Assembly (NCBI GenBank): GCA_009930275.1
Contig: RZYP01000111.1
Coordinates: forward strand, 1-6,771
Reading direction: 5' to 3'
DNA: 6,771 nucleotides
Origin: Negativicutes bacterium
GTDB taxonomy: Bacteria; Bacillota_C; Negativicutes; Acidaminococcales; Acidaminococcaceae
Below are positions 1 to 4,546 of the stretch, piece by piece. The notes under the pieces are model-generated. The model ran no database searches. It was not told the DNA's origin and saw nothing but the letters and a program-made list of their open reading frames with translations. Every line of letters begins with the position of its first letter. The stretch's first letter is position 1. The position numbers were made by a program, and so were the translations under genes.

Positions 1-133
1 TGTAGTTATTGGCAACTGCCAGCAAGGCCTTTTATATGCCCCGCTCACAACTGCGTCTACGTTCTTTTCAAACTCGGCTTGTATTTGAGACTGGATATTT
101 GCCGGCAATGCCTGATAAAATATTTGTCTTCCG
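1..133 (-). pseudogene. Out-of-frame continuation of the left-hand hypothetical gene, running off the window edge
   Basis: Seen: just after the A6 run on the minus strand (134-139), the frame ending at position 1 is open and reads like real protein, NGRQIFYQALPANIQSQIQ, followed by an amphipathic AEFEKNVDAVVSGAYK stretch. The frame used by the gene above it instead gives a basic tail of low protein character and stops at 68-70. Dropping one A from the A6 run joins the two frames as ...EFLKSKNGRQIFYQALP. I infer that this is the true C-terminal continuation of that protein, separated by a single-base insertion or a base-calling error. The last dozen codons before the edge are again less convincing, so a further shift is possible. 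Function is unknown. Confidence 0.5.
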
Positions 134-946
134 TTTTTTACTCTTAAGAAATTCATAAAGCTCAATAGCATTTTCTTCTGCGCTGTCTTCAAAAGATAGA
201 TTAAGGTCATTGCCGCCATGCATATCTTCATGATCCGAAAAACGTACCTTATAAACCTTATCCTCGTCAATTAGGTCTCCATACTCATCGATGTTATGCG
301 TGTGAGTCATTGATAAGTACTGACTGTTAGATAACCTGCTCTCCTCTTCGTCAATGACTGCAAACCCCTGTGATTCCGCTATCTCCTCAAAGAGTTTCAT
401 CTTGTCAGCAATATATTCATTGACAGCATTATTCATTATTTTCCATGCTTCATCTATGATACTTTCTTCATTGGGGTCGCATTGTTTACGGCTTTCAAAG
501 CTGATTCGCGGGTCACATACATATCTGCGAGCATCATCTGTTTTGATCCATTCGTCTACCGGCATATCTCCAGCCAGCTCTTCGATATCATCAAGCCATT
601 CTATATATTCCCTGAGCTTTAATTCATCCGACAAAAGCAAATCATGCTCTGCCTGAATTTCTTCCATCAAAATTGAATCATAAATCTCGCTGATCAAAGC
701 CCACCCGTTCATCCTTACATCAACGCCATAATCTTTTTTGTCTATCTGTTTAGCCTTTTCAATGACATTATCAAGATAACCGGCATCTGCTTCTCCTCTC
801 GCCTGAGAATACATTCCCATGGATTCGTTGTCGTTCTGCGTGAAGGATATAGGGAGCATTTCAGCGACGTCCTCCGGAGTGATCGTCTCCATGCTTGTGC
901 GCTTCTCGTTCCACATCCTGGCCATAGGTATGTACATCCGGCCCAC
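68..946 (-). CDS. Hypothetical acidic mobile-element protein, probably frameshifted at both ends
   Basis: This is a 292-residue open frame, not recognised as a named family. It is strongly acidic and mostly helical in appearance. Residues after about 200 contain SNSQYLSM and then KVYKVRFSDHEDMHGGNDLN, which recalls the 'SQY...VRxSDH' segment I associate with large polyvalent phage and plasmid proteins (memory, weak). No signal peptide or membrane segment is seen. The start is uncertain: Met1 at 946 lies inside a 32-base tandem duplication, and Met19 at 892 (METITPEDVAEML) begins the natural-looking sequence, but neither has a good ribosome binding site. The C-terminus from about residue 270 looks out of frame, and a better continuation exists in another frame to position 1. 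The first 85 bases overlap the upstream gene in a different frame. I infer a degraded accessory gene, possibly once fused to the gene above. Confidence 0.6.
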   Translation of the reverse strand: MGRMYIPMARMWNEKRTSMETITPEDVAEMLPISFTQNDNESMGMYSQARGEADAGYLDNVIEKAKQIDKKDYGVDVRMNGWALISEIYDSILMEEIQAEHDLLLSDELKLREYIEWLDDIEELAGDMPVDEWIKTDDARRYVCDPRISFESRKQCDPNEESIIDEAWKIMNNAVNEYIADKMKLFEEIAESQGFAVIDEEESRLSNSQYLSMTHTHNIDEYGDLIDEDKVYKVRFSDHEDMHGGNDLNLSFEDSAEENAIELYEFLKSKKRKTNILSGIAGKYPVSNTSRV

Positions 947-1529
947 ATCCTGTCCATAGGTATGTACATCCGACTGGCAGCCCAGGCAGTATTGGCCGCG
1001 ATCTCAGGAACACAGATGAAGAATAATTTTTTTCCTCGTATTCGATAATTTCAAACCATTTGCCGTGTATATCATTTTTCCCCAATCCTTTGTCAGGGTA
1101 AAACCAGTTGTCCTTTATGACACCACATTCTTCAATTTCCTGTCTACGAGGATAATTCCTGCTCCCCCACCACTCTGTGTATCGAACTTTGGCCCTGCGC
1201 TCTGTCTGTGTTATTTTTTCTGGGGGTCTCCAGTTTTCTATATCCGATTCAGTGATTTCGCTGGCGTCAACCTCATAGAAGTACGTTTTGTTATAGTATT
1301 CGGAAGTGTGATGCCATCCTGTCTTTGACAAGGCCAGATACCTCAACGCTTCAACAGGCATCTTCTCAATATCCGACAGCGAGACATTTAACTCAGTCTC
1401 ATCATCTTCTAGCTGTCGTTTGATTTCCTCAATGATTTCCCTTTTTGTCCACTTTGATTTCGGTTTTTCCCCGGATTCGTATGCCTCAAAGGCATTGTTA
1501 CTCATAGAAAACCCGCAATATCCTGCCAT
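861..1529 (-). CDS. SNNA-type mobile-element hypothetical protein, C-terminus probably out of frame
   Basis: The start is the ATG at 1529: an AAGGAGG site lies 9 bases upstream, whereas upstream in-frame ATGs lack one or sit directly against it. The protein has 222 residues. The N-terminus AGYCGFSMSNNAFEAYESG followed by KPKSKWTK (residues 2-29) and GWHHTS (71-76) are features I recall from small uncharacterised proteins on mobile elements and phages of gut Firmicutes; no function is known. Residues to about 167 (GKWFEIIEYEEK) look natural. From residue 168 the frame becomes rich in Cys, Gly, Arg and Trp, and a -1 shift at the A7 run (1027-1033) gives more protein-like sequence. The last part also crosses the 32-base duplication. 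It may be a damaged gene or the front of a longer one. No convincing promoter is visible between it and the ankyrin-gene terminator. Confidence 0.7.
   Translation of the reverse strand: MAGYCGFSMSNNAFEAYESGEKPKSKWTKREIIEEIKRQLEDDETELNVSLSDIEKMPVEALRYLALSKTGWHHTSEYYNKTYFYEVDASEITESDIENWRPPEKITQTERRAKVRYTEWWGSRNYPRRQEIEECGVIKDNWFYPDKGLGKNDIHGKWFEIIEYEEKNYSSSVFLRSRPILPGLPVGCTYLWTGCGPDVHTYGQDVEREAHKHGDDHSGGRR
911..972. repeat. 32-base tandem duplication (two 30-base copies, one mismatch)
   Basis: A 30-base unit occurs at 911-940 and again at 943-972 with a single difference (g at 921, t at 953), giving a period of 32. Because 32 is not a multiple of three, the duplication changes the reading frame of anything translated across it. 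Each copy contains the palindrome ATGTACAT. Removing one copy joins the frame reading FICVPEIAANTAWAASRMYIPM to the 292-residue frame below (MARMWNEKRTSMETIT). That indicates the duplication arose inside a coding sequence. Confidence 0.9.
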
Positions 1530-1538
1530 ATTTTTCAT

Positions 1539-1545
1539 CCTCCTT
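1539..1545 (-). promoter_or_regulatory. Ribosome binding site of the SNNA-type gene
   Basis: AAGGAGG on the minus strand lies 9 bases before the ATG at 1529. An in-frame ATG directly touching it (1538-1536) is too close to be used, so this site decides the start. Confidence 0.75.
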
Positions 1546-1640
1546 GAAATTATCCTTAAACCCCTCAAAAAAAAAAATGTCGAGGTACCAGATAAGGATT
1601 AAATGGAATATAAAAAATTATGATTTTCGATGAAAACTGT

Positions 1641-1672
1641 AAAGGGGCAGAGGGCTACTTCTCTGCCCCTTT
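1641..1672 (-). terminator. Intrinsic terminator of the ankyrin-repeat gene
   Basis: A perfect 12-base inverted repeat (AAAGGGGCAGAG / CTCTGCCCCTTT) with an 8-base loop begins 7 bases beyond the TAA of the ankyrin gene. The minus-strand trailer is TTTACAGTTTTC, an interrupted U-tract, so termination is likely but may be incomplete. The sequence from here to 1530 includes an 11-A run (1567-1577) and no other clear signal. Confidence 0.8.
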
Positions 1673-1679
1673 GGAGTGC

Positions 1680-3086
1680 TTAAATATCGTGTTCGTAGCC
1701 AGTGGCGAGAGACTTTCTCTTATCCGCACTGTTGAGCGTCTCTTCTCCCAGCAACCGCTCAATGTGGTGGTTGAATTTGTCATAGGCTTCAGGATGATAA
1801 GTTTTCAAAATATCAAGGTAACTGTTGATATAACCAATGTGTCTATTAATTATTTCTGCGTTTTTAAAAAAGTCGATCAAAATATCTGCATGACCCTTAA
1901 AAAACAATATATTAAGGGCTGTGACACCACGGGAGTATCTTTTGGTAAGGTCATATCCCTTACTCAATAATACTTTAATGATTCTTTGGTTACCTTTATG
2001 AGCGGCCAAATACAACAGCTTATACCTATTTTTATATGGAATATATTCATCTGCACCGATTCCAAGGAGATATCCAGTCAACTTTTCCCTGCTGTTTTCG
2101 ATTGCTAAATGCAGCGGGGTCTTACCTTCCTTATCTTTGATACTAGGATCTGCGCCGTTTTGTACGAGCAGTTTCGCAAGTTTGCACTGACCGCTTTCTG
2201 CCGCCATATGCAGCGGAGTCATGCCAACCCAATTTTTCTTTTTTAAATTTGCTTTCGCATCGACAAGCAATTTTACTATAGCAAGATTCCTGTTTTTTAC
2301 AGCCGCATGCAGTGGTGTGTTTCCTTCTAAACCACCCAGTTTGTTCACTTTGGCTCCTTTCTCTAAAAGCACTTTCGTTATAGCTTTCTTGTTTAAATCA
2401 ACGGCTATGAATAGTGGTGTACAGTTAAATCCTGATGCAATCTCTATTTTTGCTCGGTTCTTTACAAGCAGTTTAACTATCGCCTTATTATTGTTACAAA
2501 CTGCGGTGAGCAACGGGTTATAACAATAGTAGTCCTTGATATCCGCTTTGGCTTTAGATTTTAGCAACAGTTTTACCATACGGACATCGTTATTCTTTAC
2601 AGCAAGATGTATAGGGGTATCACGATCAATCCTATCTTGTGTATTTAAATCGGCACCGTTTTTTATTAACTGTTTAGCTATCTTTATGTTTCGCATTTTT
2701 ACTGCAACATAAAGCGCTGTGCAGCCTGTCTGACTCTGTAGATTAACATCTGCACCAGCATCAAGAATCTGTTTCACAAAAGCTCCGTTTCCAGTATCCA
2801 CGGCATAGAATAATGATGGCTCACCTTGACAGTTAGTGGCGTTTACTTGAAAACCTGCTTTAATGATCATCTTAACTACTTTCTCCGTTAGTCTTGAAGG
2901 AGAAATATCCTTAAAAACTGCACAATGAAGCAAAGTGGTTCCATATTCGTTGATGTAGGTATTGACGTTTGCGCCACGATCAATGAGATCTTTTATTTCT
3001 TTTACATCTTTCTCTCTTACCTCTTTCGCCTGATAAATCTTTACAATCTTATCTACCAGTTCTTCGCTTACGTTTTTCTTAGTCAT
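1680..3086 (-). CDS. Ankyrin-repeat protein, about 11-12 repeats
   Basis: The start is Met at 3086 (MTKKNVSEELVDK), which has GGAGG 8 bases upstream; the in-frame ATG at 3128 has none. The protein has 468 residues. After a short charged N-terminus, repeats of about 33 residues run from about residue 28 to 425, with the TPLH consensus at 157-160 (TPIH), 223-226 (TPLF), 257-260, 290-293 and 323-326, each followed by an (I/V)VKLLL helix and a GA(D/N)xN-type turn. The first two and last two repeats are more diverged. A non-repeat basic and acidic tail follows (about 425-468). There is no signal peptide and no membrane segment, so it is probably cytoplasmic unless exported by a signal I cannot see. 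Ankyrin repeats bind proteins; the partner is unknown. The gene is more AT-rich than the core genes to its right and stands alone between its own upstream spacer and terminator, suggesting acquisition by transfer. Confidence 0.93.
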   Translation of the reverse strand: MTKKNVSEELVDKIVKIYQAKEVREKDVKEIKDLIDRGANVNTYINEYGTTLLHCAVFKDISPSRLTEKVVKMIIKAGFQVNATNCQGEPSLFYAVDTGNGAFVKQILDAGADVNLQSQTGCTALYVAVKMRNIKIAKQLIKNGADLNTQDRIDRDTPIHLAVKNNDVRMVKLLLKSKAKADIKDYYCYNPLLTAVCNNNKAIVKLLVKNRAKIEIASGFNCTPLFIAVDLNKKAITKVLLEKGAKVNKLGGLEGNTPLHAAVKNRNLAIVKLLVDAKANLKKKNWVGMTPLHMAAESGQCKLAKLLVQNGADPSIKDKEGKTPLHLAIENSREKLTGYLLGIGADEYIPYKNRYKLLYLAAHKGNQRIIKVLLSKGYDLTKRYSRGVTALNILFFKGHADILIDFFKNAEIINRHIGYINSYLDILKTYHPEAYDKFNHHIERLLGEETLNSADKRKSLATGYEHDI

Positions 3087-3094
3087 AGTAGATT

Positions 3095-3099
3095 CCTCC
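3095..3099 (-). promoter_or_regulatory. Ribosome binding site of the ankyrin-repeat gene
   Basis: GGAGG on the minus strand with an 8-base spacer to the ATG at 3086. It selects this start over the ATG at 3128, which is preceded only by AT-rich sequence. Confidence 0.75.
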
Positions 3100-3165
3100 A
3101 CAGATTTAATTTTAGGTTCTGTTGCCATTAAGTTGAATATTTTTCATAGCATGTCAATATTTAAG

Positions 3166-3228
3166 TTACTTTCGTCGGTATAATTTGATATATTTTAAAT
3201 AAGCTTTTATATTATTTTTATTCATCAT
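3166..3228 (-). other. Possible 20-codon leader ORF upstream of the ankyrin gene
   Basis: Two consecutive ATG codons open a 20-codon frame (MMNKNNIKAYLKYIKLYRRK) that ends in TAA 80 bases before the ankyrin start. It lies about 14 bases downstream of the TATAAT at 3242-3247, so it would be in the leader of that transcript. Only a weak GAAGAG precedes it. The peptide is Lys/Arg/Tyr-rich. In DNA this AT-rich a short frame can arise by chance. Confidence 0.2.
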
Positions 3229-3241
3229 CTCTTCACTTTTT

Positions 3242-3271
3242 ATTATACAAAATTTAAAAACAATTAAACAA
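3242..3271 (-). promoter_or_regulatory. Putative promoter of the ankyrin-repeat gene
   Basis: On the minus strand, TTGTTT (3271-3266) is followed after 18 bases by a perfect TATAAT (3247-3242). Transcription would start near 3235, leaving a leader of about 150 bases before the ankyrin ATG. It is the nearest unit of a repeated promoter-like series. The -35 matches TTGACA only at TTG. A TTGACA at about 3155 has no well-placed -10. Confidence 0.5.
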
Positions 3272-3364
3272 GTCCTTTTAACAAATCAACTAGAATAATA
3301 TTTTTAAAATCACTTTAAATAAACATATATATCATTCAATAGACTTTTAATGCATCATAGTCAT

Positions 3365-3394
3365 ATTATATAGAATTTTAAAACTGCTAAACAA
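3365..3394 (-). promoter_or_regulatory. Second promoter-like unit of the AT-rich spacer
   Basis: TTGTTT (3394-3389), an 18-base spacer and TATAAT (3370-3365) on the minus strand. The surrounding 34 bases align with the unit at 3242-3271 at 27 positions without gaps, so the two are probably copies. It would also transcribe toward the ankyrin gene; no gene starts directly after it. Confidence 0.4.
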
Positions 3395-3455
3395 GTACCC
3401 TCTATATTATTTTTTATTTATTTATTCATTTCTGTTGATTTATCTATCCAATGTC

Positions 3456-3482
3456 ATTGTATTAAAAAATATTGCTAAACAA
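3456..3482 (-). promoter_or_regulatory. Third, weaker promoter-like unit
   Basis: TTGTTT (3482-3477) and TACAAT (3461-3456) are 15 bases apart on the minus strand, shorter than ideal. The -35 part lies inside an 18-base direct repeat also found at the HTH-gene promoter. It may be an operator or a decayed promoter rather than an active one. Confidence 0.25.
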
Positions 3483-3485
3483 CAA
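3468..3485. repeat. 18-base direct repeat, left copy
   Basis: AATATTGCTAAACAACAA matches the sequence at 3910-3927 at 17 of 18 bases in the same orientation. Further matches follow in the same order: GATTTTCA (3496-3503 and 3947-3954) and AGGCTTTT (3530-3537 and 3977-3984). So about 70 bases here are a diverged copy of the region upstream of the HTH gene. The two copies bracket that gene. Confidence 0.7.
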
Positions 3486-3617
3486 GAAATATAGCGATTT
3501 TCAAATTCAGTTATAAATTATAAATATTCAGGCTTTTACTTTGTTTTATACTGCTATATTGCCACAAAAGCATCAAGATAAAACTATAAAACTCATACAG
3601 ACAATAATAGGGATATG

Positions 3618-3845
3618 TCACTGAGCACCTTGCATAAGCCAGTCGTCAAGTTCATCCGCTCTGTAAAAGATCTTTCCACCTCTGCGATAATATGGCGGTG
3701 GAGTTTCTGTACCTCTTTTTGTGATTATTTTTCCCAACCGCCTCCAGCCCCTTAGTGTCCATACGCTTAATGACAAATGTTCTGCTGCCTTTTTCTCATC
3801 AAGCCATATCAATTTCTTTGCGTTTTCGTCTTTTTTTAGGTTCAT
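3618..3845 (-). CDS. Small helix-turn-helix protein, excisionase/AlpA-like
   Basis: This is a 75-residue protein starting at the ATG at 3845, with GGGGG 7 bases upstream. An in-frame ATG at 3893 has no ribosome binding site and would sit at the very start of the transcript predicted from the -10 at 3896-3901. Residues 13-38 (IWLDEKKAAEHLSLSVWTLRGW...) fit the MerR-like winged helix-turn-helix of the excisionase/AlpA group, with the typical 'LDEKKAAEHL' first helix. Residues 51-70 (PYYRRGGKIFYRADELDDWL) form the wing and last helix. Known roles of the family are directing excision of integrated elements or activating an integrase or prophage gene. Its position beside a tRNA operon suits an island boundary. 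No integrase lies in the window, so excision versus transcriptional regulation cannot be decided. Confidence 0.85.
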   Translation of the reverse strand: MNLKKDENAKKLIWLDEKKAAEHLSLSVWTLRGWRRLGKIITKRGTETPPPYYRRGGKIFYRADELDDWLMQGAQ

Positions 3846-3895
3846 TATTATTCCCCCAATTGTCTCCAAGAGCCATTCAGTACTTTTCAACATCT

Positions 3896-3924
3896 AGTAT
3901 ACGAAAACGAATATTGTTAAACAA
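3896..3924 (-). promoter_or_regulatory. Putative promoter of the HTH gene
   Basis: TTGTTT (3924-3919), a 17-base spacer and TATACT (3901-3896) on the minus strand, giving a start near 3889 and a leader of about 45 bases. The -35 half coincides with the right copy of the 18-base direct repeat, so the gene's own DNA-binding product could act here; that is inference. Confidence 0.5.
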
Positions 3925-3927
3925 CAA
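3910..3927. repeat. 18-base direct repeat, right copy
   Basis: AATATTGTTAAACAACAA differs from 3468-3485 by one base. It lies across the -35 region of the HTH gene, while the left copy lies beyond its 3' end. The pair could be regulator binding sites, a decayed duplication, or attachment-type repeats. Confidence 0.7.
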
Positions 3928-3957
3928 AAAAACTCAAGAAAAACATGATTTTCATAC

Positions 3958-3971
3958 AAAATACGTATTTT
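3958..3971. promoter_or_regulatory. 14-base perfect palindrome upstream of the HTH gene
   Basis: AAAATACGTATTTT is its own reverse complement. It lies 34 bases upstream of the putative -35 of the HTH gene and has no counterpart in the diverged copy at 3468-3537. Position and symmetry suit a dimeric regulator site. It is too short and AT-rich to be certain. Confidence 0.35.
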
Positions 3972-4039
3972 TACTGAGGCTTTTTTGTGAAGTTATGATT
4001 TTTGGAGTGTCAGTATGATGTGAGGTGAGTAAAATATGA

Positions 4040-4082
4040 GTAAAATAAAAAACGGCCCGTAGGTGAAAACCTACGAACCGTT
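4040..4082 (-). terminator. Intrinsic terminator of the tRNA operon
   Basis: The minus-strand arm AACGGTTCGTAGG pairs with CCTACGGGCCGTT over 13 base pairs (two G-U pairs) around a 6-base loop, followed by TTTTATTTTA. It starts 8 bases after the CCA of tRNA-Gly. This is a textbook rho-independent terminator and marks the end of the core region. Confidence 0.92.
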
Positions 4083-4090
4083 GATATCTC

Positions 4091-4165
4091 TGGAGCGGAA
4101 GACGGGATTCGGACCCGCGACCCCAACCTTGGCAAGGTTGTGCTCTACCACTGAGCTACTTCCGC
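4091..4165 (-). tRNA. tRNA-Gly (GCC)
   Basis: A 75-base cloverleaf with acceptor GCGGAAG/CTTCCGC, D-arm GCTC AGTGGTA GAGC, anticodon loop TTGCCAA on a CAACC/GGTTG stem, and T-arm GCGGG TCCGAAT CCCGT; CCA is encoded. It is the last gene of the operon, next to the terminator and the accessory region. No copy of its 3' end is visible elsewhere in the window. Confidence 0.97.
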
Positions 4166-4185
4166 AATATAGTTTTATAAGTTAC

Positions 4186-4261
<76 letters not shown>

Positions 4262-4281
4262 ATCTCAGTGGCGTTAAAAAG

Positions 4282-4358
4282 TGGCGGAGCTGACGGGACT
4301 TGAACCCGCGACCTCCGGCGTGACAGGCCGGCGCTCTGACCAATTGAGCTACAGCTCC
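4282..4358 (-). tRNA. tRNA-Asp (GTC)
   Basis: A 77-base cloverleaf: acceptor GGAGCTG/CAGCTCC, anticodon loop CTGTCAC on a CCGGC/GCCGG stem, T-loop TTCAAGT, and the 3' end GCCA with encoded CCA. It lies 20 bases upstream of tRNA-Phe. Confidence 0.97.
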
Positions 4359-4373
4359 ACTTTTTCAGTTGTT

Positions 4374-4448
4374 TGGTGGGCGGAATAGGTTTCGAACCTA
4401 CGACCCCCTGCGTGTAAGGCAGGTGCTCTCCCGCTGAGCTATCCGCCC
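4374..4448 (-). tRNA. tRNA-Val (TAC)
   Basis: A 75-base cloverleaf: acceptor GGGCGGA/TCCGCCC, anticodon loop CTTACAC on a CCTGC/GCAGG stem, T-loop TTCGAAA, encoded CCA. It is the first gene of the operon, about 30 bases downstream of the predicted transcription start. Confidence 0.97.
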
Positions 4449-4487
4449 GCTTCGCTAAGTCGTACCGCATCTGCAACAACGTTAGCT

Positions 4488-4515
4488 ATTATACCGATTT
4501 CGCCTGACATGTCAA
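4488..4515 (-). promoter_or_regulatory. Sigma-70-type promoter of the tRNA operon
   Basis: Perfect TTGACA (4515-4510) and perfect TATAAT (4493-4488) on the minus strand, 16 bases apart, only 31 bases beyond the stop codon of the PurA-like gene. Strength near consensus fits a stable-RNA operon. The -35 overlaps the 10-base palindrome TGACATGTCA (4505-4514). Confidence 0.9.
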
Positions 4516-4546
4516 CAGTTCTTGAAATCTATTTTTCTGACCTTAC

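Larger units (their letters stand above)
3130..3617. other. Very AT-rich intergenic spacer
   Basis: This is about 490 bases with no substantial open frame on either strand and obvious A/T runs. It holds three of the four leftward promoter-like TTGTTTA units and one copy of an 18-base direct repeat, listed separately. No hairpin terminator for the HTH gene above is clear. It is probably the regulatory leader of the ankyrin gene plus decayed island sequence. Confidence 0.7.

Noticed and set aside
354..656. Plus-strand frame of about 100 codons rich in Ser, Ile and Leu
   Set aside because: It mirrors the acidic helical protein on the minus strand and has no start signal.
911..972. CRISPR-like array
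   Set aside because: There are only two copies in direct contact with a 2-base gap, so it is a tandem duplication with no spacers.
2221..2523. Plus-strand frame of about 100 codons opposite the ankyrin gene
   Set aside because: It is the antisense reading of the repeat consensus, rich in Phe, Ser and Leu; the ankyrin frame is unambiguous.
3150..3160. TTGACA near 3155 as the ankyrin-gene -35
   Set aside because: No acceptable -10 lies 16-18 bases downstream; the TTGTTT/TATAAT unit at 3242-3271 is better spaced.
3618..3845. Antitoxin of a toxin-antitoxin pair
   Set aside because: No partner toxin frame lies next to it, and the excisionase/AlpA-type HTH plus tRNA proximity gives a better explanation.
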